Positions 44,847 through 57,238 of a stretch of 64,000 bases of DNA are shown piece after piece. The DNA comes from Oncomelania hupensis (Eukaryota > Mollusca > Gastropoda > Littorinimorpha > Pomatiopsidae): NCBI GenBank assembly GCA_036898135.1, contig CM072511.1:37389330-37453329 (forward strand), read 5' to 3'. Made by a program: the position numbers and the translations under genes. The notes under the pieces were generated by a model. It saw only the letters and a list, made by a program, of their open reading frames with translations. It was not told the origin of the DNA and did no database searches. Position 1 is the stretch's first letter, and every line of letters starts with the position of its first letter.

Positions 44847-44850
44847 GTCC

Positions 44851-45386
44851 ATGGATTGTGCCCCTTCCTACCTCACCCAGAACATTTATTTCTACAAGCC
44901 ATCTAATAATCTTCGTTCTTCCTCTGACACCCTCATGCTACAAATACCCCTGTACAAACTCTCATCTGCAGGCTGCCGATCCTTCTTAGTGCTTGGTCCT
45001 TCAACTTGGAACTCTCTTCCTCCCTCTCCTCGCAGCTCTCCGAACATAGCCATATTCAAGTCCAACTTGAAAACTCATCTCTTCCTTAAAAATGTCTGAT
45101 CTTGCCTCCCATCACCATTCCTTCTTTTCTGATTCAGACTACTACCGTCACACCCCCAGCGCCCTCACTCATTAGCTGCTCTCCTCCTCCCCCTCCTTCC
45201 CTCGTCTTTTATAGTTTACTTGTAAATATTCTTTTTCATGGTTGTGTTATGTCTCTGCCGAATTTATTAGTGTCTCGTTTTGTTTCACTTCTTTTCGTCT
45301 GTGTTTCGATGTTAATGTTAAGTAGAAATGCGTGAGAACTGCGCTTTGAACTAATGTAATTAGGGAAAAGCGCTATGTAAATATCC

Positions 45387-45390
<4 letters not shown>
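44851..45390 (+). mobile_element. CR1/L2-like LINE C-terminus and 3' UTR
   Basis: The plus frame ending near 45099 reads APSYLTQNIYF, LRSSSDTLML, GCRSFLVLGPSTWNSLP and FKSNLKTHLFLKNV, the conserved end of CR1/L2-type ORF2. A 3' UTR follows and ends AAAAGCGCTATGTAAATAT, then (TAA)n. The upstream RT is missing, so it is 5'-truncated. Confidence 0.87.
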
Positions 45391-45452
<62 letters not shown>

Positions 45453-45457
45453 GCAAT

Positions 45458-45541
<84 letters not shown>
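45391..45541. repeat. (TAA)n then (GA)n
   Basis: A TAA tract (to 45451) that continues the LINE tail, a short spacer, then a pure GA run 45461-45541. Confidence 0.95.
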
Positions 45542-45546
<5 letters not shown>

Positions 45547-47315
45547 CAGATTTCCAAAAGTGAACGAAAAGCACGACGTATACAACCAAAAAAAATCACA
45601 TTAATCTACCGCGGACAAAGACAAACGACTGACATGAACATCCCTACCATTGCAGCAAGTACGATAAGTACAATTCGCTAGGCAAGCTAACAGTTAACAT
45701 ACAGTTTTAGTTAAAGCCGAGGACAGCCGATCAAAATGTTTAACTTCTATACGATGTTGCCATTCGTCTATTTCCTTCAGGTAAGAAGAATCGTTTACGA
45801 GATTTGCTCTTCAAGCAGTGTTACAAAACACTGAAAGGTTCATGTTCTTCGCGGTACACTGTTGGTGAAAGCATCCATAGCCTTTAAACAATCATGTAAA
45901 ATCTCAAAACTCTAATAATATCAGAGGTGCTTATTTGTTTGTTTGTTTTCAAATTCTGGGTTAGGTGGTGTGTTCTCTGTTCAGTGTTCTTGAAGGTATA
46001 TTGTGGTTTAAATAATCCCAGATCTTTACAGCTTCATGCGAATCCTCAATAATGCGAATCCTCAATAACCCGTGATAAAATCCGAGTATTTCTAATCTCG
46101 TGGTCGGTAGGTTCAACAGTCAACTGCCAAATGAAAATTCACAAAAGTCCAGGCATGGAAGGGGGCGAGTGTTGGAAATATTTCAGGCGACTCGCTTAAG
46201 CATGCCGGTCCCGTGGCCTGAGTGCCTGCACTCCGATTGCGATCAGTACCAGCCGTGATTTATTTCAAAACATCCAGAACTACATTTAAGTGGAAGAACT
46301 GCAGTAGTAGCTTTATGAAGATATAATGGAATTCCACAAGACGTAATGGCAACGGCATTCGCTGCGAAGGCATTTCCTATCGATTTCTTTATCTTGTTTA
46401 TTTATATCGATACGATTTTTAAAACAAATAATTATTTATAAAGCTAGTTAATTTTGTACTAATGTGCTTGAATTAATAAACTTTGAGTCTTTACTGTAAA
46501 TCGCGTTTCAGCCAATTATAGAGAAAACATCGGGCTCATAGTCTCCTAGACCTAAGTCTTAACATATTTATATATTACTAACTTCGCAACACCTTGATTT
46601 AAAGATGATGAATCAAACATTTTGGCATAGAGAGGAAAGATGAAGAACAAAAAAGAAAGAAAAAGAAAGAATATGGACAACAAGAATGTTTAGGGAAAAA
46701 CTACTATCGAAAAAGAAAATCTATTCACCTCATGGCATGCACATTAAATCGGACCAAACCTTGGCCAAAGCCAAAGAACACTTCTCGATCTTAGTTAGCC
46801 TCCCGTCGGAACTGCTCACGGAAGCCTCCCTAGGGAGCGGCTGTTGAAGCCATTTAGCCCATCTGTTCACCAGCGAAACACAGTGGCCAGACAAGACTGC
46901 AAAGACCATCCAAGACGCAAGGAACTGGAAGGCAAAACGAGCTCTTGACAAAGATGTCGAAAAAGAAAGAAACTAAGTACATGTGTCTAACTGAAGAACG
47001 ATAATTTATAATGCGTCAGGTAGCTAGCTATGCAATGGGCAGAGACGCTGAGACAGAAACCAATATGTATGTATGGCTAAAACAAAATGTAAAGGTGTTC
47101 CCGCAACCTTTTCGATTGTTGGGGAAAGAGGCGTTTGGGACCTCTCTTTTCTCTAAGCCAGCTTTATGAGGGCGGTGCCTATCTCCTCTCCCTCGCTTCT
47201 TTACTTTCTCCGGTTCTAAACAGGTCCATGTACCTATTCACAGCTAGGTGGACTGGGGTTGTTCGTGGGCTTGTTTTAATGTGTTTTTGTGTCGTTTGGT
47301 AGTTGCATTCAAAGT
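45542..47315. other. Intergenic DNA
   Basis: No gene recognised. A 73-codon minus frame at 46730-46951 has no motif. Confidence 0.45.
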
Positions 47316-47405
47316 GCGGCCACCCATGCAAGTACTAACCCCGCCCGATGTTGCTTAACATGAAACATTGCTAGCGTGTGCCCAAACCACCGCACTACTA
47401 GTAGC
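47316..47405 (-). mobile_element. 5S rRNA-like sequence (5S-derived SINE or pseudogene)
   Basis: The minus strand reads GTTAAGCAACATCGGGCGGG, then GTTAGTACTTGCATGGGTGG and CCGC, matching the internal control region (A box to C box) of eukaryotic 5S rRNA with a few changes. The 5' part (about 47366-47405) is only loosely 5S-like. A full 120-nt 5S gene with a T-run terminator is not present, so I favour a SINE3-type retroposon or a pseudogene. The transcription direction would be leftwards. Confidence 0.72.
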
Positions 47406-50400
47406 ACCACCCTAAAGTATGCATGCCTAAAGAACAATTAATAGTGAGCCGAGTAAATTGAACAGCAGAAAAGAAAAATAAAAGGCTCGGCTCTAATTGG
47501 ACTACGATCACTGCTTAACCCTCGATTGACGTTTCCATCCCAAAATTGTATTATACCTGTTACGATTTTGGGTTTGTGTGTGAACGTTGTCAGGAACTGA
47601 TCGATCGAGGGACTGAAAGAAGGACTGCACAAGACAGACCTGAATAAAGTCTACAACAGCCTTTTTCAGTGTCAGGAACTGACCCTGTCAAAAATAGCCA
47701 TCACATCAAACTTCTAAATAGCAGTGCAAAAGAACGAAGGTGAAAACATAGCAATGAAGACCAGACACCCAGCAATTTTTGGCGATAACAATCGCTTTGA
47801 AATAAACGGAATATTTAAAATCAGTATAGTCTGGTAGTAATATCTATCTATATTAGAACTGCTCTACGTGTTTCTGTGTCATAGTCTTCAGCAAACTCTC
47901 AAAAAGCATACGATGTGAAGAAGAGTTCCAGGAGATATATACTCGCCGTCTGTGCTCTCTAGGACCGCACGGTGGGTTCTTAAGTTGAGATTGCAAATTA
48001 ACCCGGGCCCTGGGATTTGGCTCATGTTGTTTCTTAAGTGCGCTGAGACGAGCTTCTACACAGCCCTTAAGATATGCCTTCTTGTTCTTTTCCTAGTTTT
48101 TCTTCTTCCTCCACTCTTAGCTTTAAAGTAGCTCTACTCTTCCACTTTACTCTTAGACCTGTCTTCCTCTTCGCCTCCAGTACAGTATTTCCAGATCCCT
48201 CCTTGATGCTTTTAAAAGCATGACACGTTTTAGTGAACTGACCCCCACCCTCCCTCCACCTCCACCCTCTCTCTCTCTCTCTCTCTCTCTCTTTCGCTTC
48301 TATCAAAAACAAAACCATTTGTTGTCCCACTCCATATAAAGAACAAACAGCTTTTTCGACGAATTGAACTCCATACACACATTTTGTTAATTCTTATGTA
48401 TCTTTCTTTTCCTTCATAACTTTAGTAACTTACAGAACATAGGCCTATAAAAGACCACTGATTATCAAAGAAGGTTTGTGTCCAAATCCAAAAGCAAATT
48501 AAACAGAAGAAGCGATTTTACGGCAAAACATGCCAAGATGATGCAACCCACCAAGACAAGAAAAGGCAAGGACAGTAAAGGTAAAGACAGTGTTAATATG
48601 ACACAAAAAAAACTAAAAGCAGCTAAAAGGTATATTATAACAACACATGCCAAAATAAAGATAATATCTTCTCTGCAACCAGTCAATCCATGATAAACGC
48701 TATAGATAAATCAATGAGAAAAAAGTAATGGAGTGTCACTCTCTCCATTCTCAACTTACCTGCACACTGCTCTTTCGCTTACAACAAAGCGATCACAATT
48801 GTGCATTTTGTTTTATTTACTAGTGCTAGACGTTCTAGAAAAAAAATAAGAGTGTAAACAACTCGATTAAAAAACAACAACAACAGATGAAATAGACTGG
48901 AGACCGCAGACGGTGTGAAAATCGAGTTGTTTATAATTTTCTATATATAATTTTCTATGACGCGTCCAACAACAAAAATGGCTCAAAGATGGCGGCTGCT
49001 TTGCGCGTCAAGCGAGAGAGTGAAGGTTACATCTTTCCATTTACATCTCAGTGAGATAATACCACAACAGAAGAAAGACATTTACTCCATGCAGCAGACA
49101 TAAATGCAGAAGGTTGCACATTCCAGACTATGACAAAAGGTTTTCCTATGCCCTTACATCAGGCAATTCCTAAGGAAAGCCACAACGGGACGCAGAAGGC
49201 TAATGTGAAAAGCATTGGATTCTCCAAAAAACGAGTTGTGATGGTGCGAACACTATGCGTACACTTCCTTTGCGGTAATAAGTTTAATATTGTCGATGAA
49301 CATAGATACAGTTACACTGAACTGCTTTGCCTCCCATCCCCCACCAACCCCTCTCCCCACATCCCTCTCCTCCCTCCACCAGAAACCATCTGTTTTGCTT
49401 ACTGTCACCTGGTCATATAATTTCCTGCCATGAATGAAGAAAGTGTTAAGAGCTTCTTATTCAAATTCTCGTTCCTGAATTTACACAGCGAAAGATGCGG
49501 GGAGAAAACTTACACCTGGCATCTATTAGCTGGTCTACACACACCCCAAAGGACAACACATTCAATTTCCCAACACCGACCATCTACACACATTTGCACA
49601 TATACCTACTATCCAACCCTACACGACATCAAACAGACGTTGATCACTACTTATATTTGCAGTTAACACTCCATAACATTAACATCAGTGTTCATTTAAA
49701 CATAATTAAACAGAGGCCCCTGTGCCTACGAAAACAAGATACTCCGCGTTTTATTCGCTGTCCCACTTTAAGTGATAATGAGGTTACAGCTAACTAGCCT
49801 TCAAGTTCAATGAAGCAACATGCATTGAAAAAAAAAGGTGTATGAAAAGGGACTAACAAATGAAATGTAGCAGAACAGAATAAAACAGAATCTCTTATGG
49901 CTGCTATATCTTCTTTTTTTTTTACAACAGAATAAAACAAAGAAGTAGTGACCAACGGAATCCATAATACCACCTCTTTTATATATATACCTCACATGTG
50001 CATGCGACTGTGTCAACAGGGTCTTCTTCTTCGCACACTTTATCCAACGTTCAATAAAACATCTATTGACAAAGATGAGTGGATTAAAACAAAATATATA
50101 CGAAGCGCACCAAGGCAATAAATCCGAGGTGTATTAATTTTGACAACGGAATAAAATGCTGTTCTGCTGCAGCCTATCAAAACGGAATGAAAACATGATC
50201 TCTTCTTCGCTGTCACACTTTAAATGATAACGGGCAACAGGTACCGAACTTCAAAGGGAAGCAGACCGACATGAAAGGTGTGAATGACACTGATTAACAC
50301 TCACTTAAAGCTTGGTCCGCCTACTGTTAGTGCTTTGAAAAGAAAACTGAATGACAACCGTTAAAAGAAGTGTACTTAATGTGTTAAAGCTAAGATGATT

Positions 50401-50600
50401 ACGACAGTCGAAATAGAAGAGAAAGAATATAATGGCGAGTAGAGGTGCGGAAAAATAAAGATAGAAGAAGACGAGAGAGAAATTCTATTCTATACTGCAG
50501 TCAGGGAATGCACTTAACTTTGATCACAGGAGCTTCAAACATGTTCTCATTTTCTTCTTATTTCCTTCATCCCCCTCTTCTTCTTCCTCCTCATGTTCCT

Positions 50601-50603
<3 letters not shown>
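47406..50603. other. 3-kb intergenic DNA, no gene recognised
   Basis: A short (CT)n lies at 48268-48291. Several open frames of 60-107 codons lack recognised motifs. Confidence 0.5.
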
Positions 50604-50672
<69 letters not shown>

Positions 50673-50680
50673 TTTTTTTT
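50604..50680. repeat. (CT)n then poly-T
   Basis: A CT run of about 60 bp followed by about 17 T. Confidence 0.95.
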
Positions 50681-50777
50681 TAAGGGACATATTTTTAAAC
50701 TTGTTAAGGGACAGATTGGAAGATTAGACTTCTTAATTAGTCTAAAATCTGTATCCCTAATCAAATAGTTTCAAAGT

Positions 50778-50792
50778 TCTCTCTCTCTCTCG

Positions 50793-50853
<61 letters not shown>
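50778..50853. repeat. (CT)n microsatellite
   Basis: A CT run with two interruptions. Confidence 0.95.
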
Positions 50854-50856
<3 letters not shown>

Positions 50857-50977
50857 TCCAGTAACGTCTAAATTCAAATTTCATCTTTGCGTAGCTTTAA
50901 AACCGAGAAGCAAAAATCATTCATTGTCTTCAACGAAGAAGAAAGCAGTGATGAGGTTTGGGGATGGGTGGAGAAGA

Positions 50978-50979
<2 letters not shown>

Positions 50980-51075
<96 letters not shown>
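50980..51075. repeat. (GA)n microsatellite
   Basis: A pure GA run of about 85 bp. It lies about 130 bp from the (CT)n tract at 50778, so the two can pair as inverted repeats. Confidence 0.95.
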
Positions 51076-51282
51076 AAGCGGGGAGATAGCACTAGAGGTA
51101 GAGAAAAAAAAAGGAGCAAACGAAATATAAGAGAACTCCTTAGGGACTTTAAAGAGAACTCTTTTATCCCTGGCACTCTCCGCCAGTGAATAGTAGTGAT
51201 AAGAGGCCTGGCACTAAGAAAGAAGACAACGAAGTGAAAAATGGAAACACCAAAAGAAAGGAGAGACAGAAGGAAGAACATA

Positions 51283-51361
51283 GAAGAAGAAGAAGCAGAA
51301 GAAGAAGAAGAAGAAGAAGAAGAAGAAGAAGAAGAAGAAGAAGAAGAAGAAGAAGAAGAAG
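51283..51361. repeat. (GAA)n microsatellite
   Basis: About 25 GAA units. Confidence 0.95.
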
Positions 51362-52789
51362 CAGCTATTGTAAAAACATGAACATCTTAAGAATGCAAAG
51401 GAAGCTTTTAAACTGGGCCTGTGTCGTAAAAACTGAATTGCATGAATTATGCATGGGCCATATGGGAACACACACAATCTTACGGGCGCAAGAACACACA
51501 CCCACATTCACGCACACACACATACACATACACAAACCCACAGACACATAGACACACACACGCGTATATTTTTTTTTATCAAAAGTAGTTAATGCGAGAA
51601 GTGGGTCTAGAAAAAAAGAGGTACAACACTTCCGAAAACCAAATGAGTTATAACTAGCTGGCTGCAAGGAAATGAGACTTTAAAGGTAACTAAAACATTT
51701 GTATACCGCTTGTCTTCCGGGGGTCACTTTTATTTTAACCATAGACCATTCAGCACTTACTGAAAATAATACATGCCCAAAAATCAACAACTGAAAACCT
51801 CCGCACGCCGAGGAGCGAGAAGAAACAGAAACAGAAACAAGTACAGTTTTTAAAGAAAACCCGAAAACACTTGAGATGAAGAAAAGAAAAGTAAAATAAA
51901 AGGATGAGTGTGCGTATGGAGTGGGTGGGGGAATGGAGTGGGTCTGGGCATAGAAAGACGGCCGGTAAGGTATAAAAGAAGAAGAATATATTGAAACTAA
52001 AGCTATAATACGGGCATCGCAAATCTTCAGGAACCGAGTTTCCGATTCAAAACATCTCTAACAGATAAAAATTCGCTGAAAGTGTTTTGATAAAGTCTAC
52101 CCAAACCAAATCCGCTCTTCCCCATTGTTCTGAAGAGGAAACCAGTGTAAATGACACTGACGAATTTACCTTTTCCCTAATAAAAGGCAAGGCAAATATA
52201 TTATGAGTGCACCCAGCTGAAACGAAAACGGAAGTGACTAAAATATAATATGAACAATAAATAAACGCTTATGTTTGAATAAACATACAATATCATACAA
52301 TACAATTTTACTGTCCGATAAAATCAATGGTACACTGTAGAAATCAAAAACAAAACGTGACAAAAATAAAACAATAAAAAAAAAAAACTTGTCAGAGTTA
52401 AAAGCATAATTATTAACGGTCAAAAATCACCATAGTAGAAAGGTCTAGAGCGACTTTCAGTGCTTTGTCTAAAGAGGGCTAGGACACTGCATCGTAGTCT
52501 GTGGAATGTAGGTAAACAGAACGACTGGGATAGATAAGATCAAGTGTAAAATTAAGTGCGAAAGTACGAGACTGAAGTTCAAAACCGACAATCATCATGA
52601 TTGATGATAGAACTGCTGGGGGTCCTGTGAAAGAGTTGGACATGAAAGTTAAAACTCACCCCCTGCATACATCAAGTTCCACCTATCTTACACCATACAG
52701 AAATAATATTAGCAGATTCATTGTGAACATTCCAAAGCTAGTTTGTGGGGGAGCTGGTATTGATACTCAATAACTAAACATAAATACGT
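51362..52789. other. Intergenic DNA
   Basis: CACA-rich patch at 51470-51565. A TACAATACAATTTTACTGTC-type LINE-tail-like sequence lies at about 52290-52315. No gene recognised. Confidence 0.45.
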
Positions 52790-53625
52790 CTGAATCTCAC
52801 ATCTGACAACATATATTACAACATAATCTCATTAGACCAGATACAATGCGAGCATTCGATCTTATTTTTTGCAATGCTATATAATATCCCACGGGATTTA
52901 GGTATTCCTGTTGCAACACTGCAGAATGTTATACTAACAAGAAGGAAAATAAATTATACGCATATTAGAAGACACAATAACAAGCAAGCATTCGATCTCA
53001 CTTGTTTGCATTTCTACGGATTACACCAGGGTTTAAGATTTCCTGCAACTGCCATACTACATAATATTACACAGATTCCTCACCCAATACATATATTATA
53101 ACGCATAAGTTAAAATAACTTTACTGATCTTATAAGACCCAATATCGGCATTCAACAATTCCTATCGCACAGTTATTGAATTTTTAGCAGAAACAATAAA
53201 AGCATTCACCCCATACATCATCTGCAATTCCACTAATTTTCCCGATCGGTTGTGGATAAGTACTACTACTACTGCCATTCTGCAGAGAAGAAGTTAAAAT
53301 AACGTTTGCTCCTCTTGGTAGGCATAATATGATCATTCAATCTTACTCCTCTAATTAAAAAGATTAACACAATGGATTTTGAACTTGCGACCACTGCAAT
53401 ACTGTATATATTCTACAGCAAAAGTTTGTTGTTTTTACTGCAACTGCAATGTAATATTCTTTTTTTAGAAGTGGAAATAACTTCCCTCTGCCAAACTAGA
53501 GAATATTTAACAGATAGATATAATGAAAGCCTTCGATCTTATACTTCTACAATGCAACCGAATGTTCCAGGGGTTTGGGGTATTTGCTACTCCGCAATGC
53601 TCTACAGCAAAAAGAATAAATAGTT
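52790..53625. repeat. Highly diverged tandem array, period about 135-195 bp
   Basis: Recurring landmarks: a GCATTCGATCT-like block at about 52852, 52988, 53148, 53336 and 53531; AAGTTAAAATAAC at about 53108 and 53293; CACGGGATTTAGG, CAGGGTTTAAGATTTCCTGC and CAGGGGTTTGGGGTATTTGC in successive units; and TGCAATACTGTATATATTCTACAG-like ends. Unit lengths vary. It looks like an old satellite remnant or a decayed gene-derived tandem. Confidence 0.6.
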
Positions 53626-55383
53626 TAAACGCACATAAACAGTACTGTCAGCCAGCACTTTAAAGATCCTAATCTTTTACTATCGAGTTTCCCTCTATTC
53701 CAAGCCCACCCCGGCTTGGCTTAGATATAATTGTTATACTACTGACTGCACGGCACGTGAGAGCTTTTGTCAAATTGTGCATGGATGTTTTATGCAGTCT
53801 GTAGTCGAGAGCAAACAAACCAAGGTTTAAAAACCCCCCACAAAAAAACCCAACTCTTTTCCATGACTGAAGAACTTCGTTGGTGCTCGCTATTCAAGCT
53901 CGAAGTACACAGACATAGAAAGAGGGAGAGTTATTCTAGAGTAGTACCGGTAGAGAGTCTTCTCTTTGTAACATAAAGCATGGCAGAGCTAGACGACTTT
54001 TTTCCCATGAACATAATGCCTGCACATGCGGTCTCTTGGTGCAATTCTCAAGATTGCGATGAGCGGGTTTACCGTGCATACATGTCTAAATGATATGACT
54101 GCGAATAAGCATTGCCAACATTCGACTTGAGGAATTGGTAGCCTAAGATTCAACAATACGGTCCTTTGATTTATTTTCTGCTGAAGTAAAATATCATTTT
54201 ATCATTGGTTATATAAAGTAGGAAAATGGTCGATACTGAGCAGTGGATAGTCACGTAGAGCAAGCAACCTAACAATCGAAGTTCAGAGTAATAGGTTCTC
54301 TATGACATTCAGGCAATTAAGTGCTATTTATTGAGCTTCGATTGAGGTACTGGCAGCATAACTATTATATTTGGATTGTTCGCTATTCAGTGAGATAAAT
54401 ACAGACATTACTAATTATGTTTGCTCTTGCTAAAATAAAAATAAGTAAATAAATAAATAAACTCTTTGTTTTCCTATAAAGCCAAATGAAGCTCAAATTC
54501 CTTAAGTAAAGAAAAAAAATTAAATTCGCAAAAATCTCTCTTTTTTTAAAATTAATAAATAATGTTTTTATTTATTGCGATGTTATTTGCTAACTTTAAT
54601 ATGTGGAAACATTGAAAAAATACGAAAGCTTCGTGCATATCGGAGTTGAGTCTCTTCTCTCTAGATAGCTTAGGTTATTATATATGAGTTTTTACACACA
54701 GAACTAGGTTAGCCAGTTGGGAAAAAAGGTGGGGGAGAGGGCGAGGGTAGGCCGGGTTGGGGGGGGGAGGGAAGGGAAATTGTCTGATGTATTATTGATT
54801 GACAAGCGAAAGATGTTATTTCAATAATTTGCGTGACTACTGATGAAAATGGCAGAATGAGTAGTCTACGATGTAGAAAATTAAGATTAAAAAAAATGTA
54901 TTTGTCATTGTTGTCAGTGAATAACACGCGTGAGGTTAGAGTCACGACCCGTAATGATGTGTTCAATACATGGGTATTGTACTTTAAAGCTGGTTTCATT
55001 CCAACTTCTGCAAACTATTCATAAAATATTTTATGCTTATTGGACAGCCTCATGAGAAGTCCTCTAAGTTTGCGAGTGCGCAATATAAGAACGTCTAAGC
55101 ATGTACACGGACTTTATAAGAACTATCCTGTTTTTTATGATTTATTGTACATTATACTATATTATATGCGCTTTCGTGTGATTTAATTCATCCTCATAGG
55201 CTAGGATAAAATAAATAAATAAATAAACAAGCGCATTATTTATCTGATTAATGAATTCATTTCCTTCCTTACTAAATAAACAACAGCGACATCATACATA
55301 GCAGCTAAGATAAGGCAACATGAAAAACGAGTTGAATAGAATTACTACTGCTATAACTTACTACGACTGCTGCTACTAACAAA
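53626..55383. other. Intergenic DNA
   Basis: No gene recognised. A GCGCAATATAAGAACG SINE-like 3' end may lie at about 55045-55100. Confidence 0.45.
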
Positions 55384-55416
<33 letters not shown>

Positions 55417-55459
55417 AAACTACTACTACTACTATTACTACTACTACTACTACTACTAA
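55384..55459. repeat. (TAC)n microsatellite
   Basis: TAC units with CAAAC and ATT interruptions. Confidence 0.93.
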
Positions 55460-55582
55460 ATAGTCAATCAGTGTAGGAAATATCCCTATATATATTTTAA
55501 AGTAATACACGGTAAATTTTAATAAAGATTAGCACAGTTGCATTATATAACCGTGTGCTCACAGGCAAAACTGCCATTCAAT

Positions 55583-55953
55583 CCTAACTATCCTATCCTA
55601 TCCTATCCTATACTATCCTATCCTATCCTATCCCGTAACTCAAAGGTCGTTGGGGCACAACAAATGATCTTTTAACCAGCGCACTTTCTCTGTTCTCAGC
55701 AACCCTCATGGCTTCGTTCAGTGTCAAACCAGTTCATTCTCGAATATTGTCCCCCCCACCCCCCACCTCTTTTTCTGTCTCCCTCTGCTTCTGCCTCCTT
55801 GTACTGTGCCTTGCTAGATGGTTTTTTGCAAGGCCTGATGCTCTGGTGCCGTAGCAATACCATCGGAGTTTCCGTTTCTTCACCACTGTGAGCATGTCAT
55901 CGTGTTGTCCAATGACTTGTGTGATGGTCTGTCGGACTTCGTTGTTGGTGATG
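55583..55953 (-). mobile_element. RTE-like LINE 3' fragment with 11-bp TSD
   Basis: Reverse-oriented family copy with a long (TATCC)n tail at 55590-55632. The minus strand encodes IGQHDDMLTVVKKRKLRWY, then decays by indels in the GRPKKRW region. TGCCATTCAAT lies at 55572-55582 and 55954-55964, a clear target-site duplication. Confidence 0.88.
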
Positions 55954-55964
55954 TGCCATTCAAT

Positions 55965-56721
55965 AAAAACAGTCAAATAAACTAGTCTAGTCACCAACCC
56001 ATATGAACCTCTAGTGACTCTAGTGATCTACAGATTCCAATCGCAGCATAGCATAGCGAGGTGCTAAAACCCGACGTTCACATTTTAATAATATAAAGGC
56101 CTAACCCATAACGGTGTAACAATCAAACCTGCATATTTGACATGCATGGCACGTTGTGTTTCTAAATCAAATCTCCTTTATTGAATCCAAATGATGATAC
56201 ATCCTGACACTCGATCGAATCCTAAAATATGATTCCTAATATTATTACAATGATACAAGTAGACAGCAATTTTAACATTTGTATTGCAATGCACGGACAG
56301 GACCACGTTTGTCTAAAAAGGTGTTCACTGCGCTAATGATATTTAATTTTACTGACTTTAAAAAAATGTTACTTCTCCAAAGAGGCGAGAATGAGTTTCC
56401 AACGAAACGACTTTTGGTTGCACATCCAAGTGGTTTGTTTTAAATCGTATATTTGTTTTTCAGTACAAGGTTTAATGCCACGAATATATGTCTCGAACTT
56501 GCATCATAAAATGTACCTAAATTCCAATTCGTTACAACCCGCAAGCATTTTACAACCGTTTGAACTACCTGTATCACAAAGAAAGAGCAGAAGGTCAAGA
56601 AGCCTTTGTTTAATCCCGTTCCTTTAAGTCTAGTGTCACATTTAATGGCATAATTAGAACTAATAGAACTTAAGGTCATAATTAACAACACCATATAATG
56701 TACTGTATCAGCACGCGTTTA
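55965..56721. other. Intergenic DNA
   Basis: No gene recognised. Confidence 0.45.
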
Positions 56722-56912
56722 TACAATACAATACAATACAACTTTATTCATCTCAAACTGAGCAATTACAATGGCAGCCTCAGCGCAATTAGTAGAATAC
56801 GCAAGAATTAAAAATATTATTACATACACATGAGAAGTAGTCCAATCAATAAATAATAAATAAAACAAATAAACAACAAAACATACGGTTAAATACATAC
56901 AATAAACTAGAG
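56722..56912 (-). mobile_element. LINE-like 3' end with (ATACA)n tail, copy 1
   Basis: On the minus strand it ends in TGTAT repeats. It shares GCAATTACAA, GGCAGC, GCGCA and CCAATCAATAA landmarks in order with copy 2 at 56996-57238, in the same orientation. Confidence 0.65.
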
Positions 56913-56995
56913 GTGAATGTCATAAAAAGTAAACTGCCTCGATATATCACAGATAATAGTTTCTCCGCAGAAAGCTACAGTACAAAATGTATATC

Positions 56996-57238
56996 CCAAC
57001 AATACAATACAATACCAAACAATAAAACACAATACAACACAACACAATACAGCACAACACAATGCCACACAACTTCCTCTCAAGCTGGGCAATTACAATT
57101 ACAAAGGCAGCGTTGGCGCAGAAATAACCAGTAAGAATAAGAATAACAATTACAGATGACCTTATGTACACACGGAGAGTGCTCCCAATCAATAAGTAAA
57201 TGTGCTGTTAAATGCATAAGTAAACTATAAAATATAGT
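56996..57238 (-). mobile_element. LINE-like 3' end with (ATACA)n tail, copy 2
   Basis: A diverged copy of 56722-56912, less than 100 bp away, with a more degenerate ACAATAC/ACAACAC tail. Confidence 0.6.
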
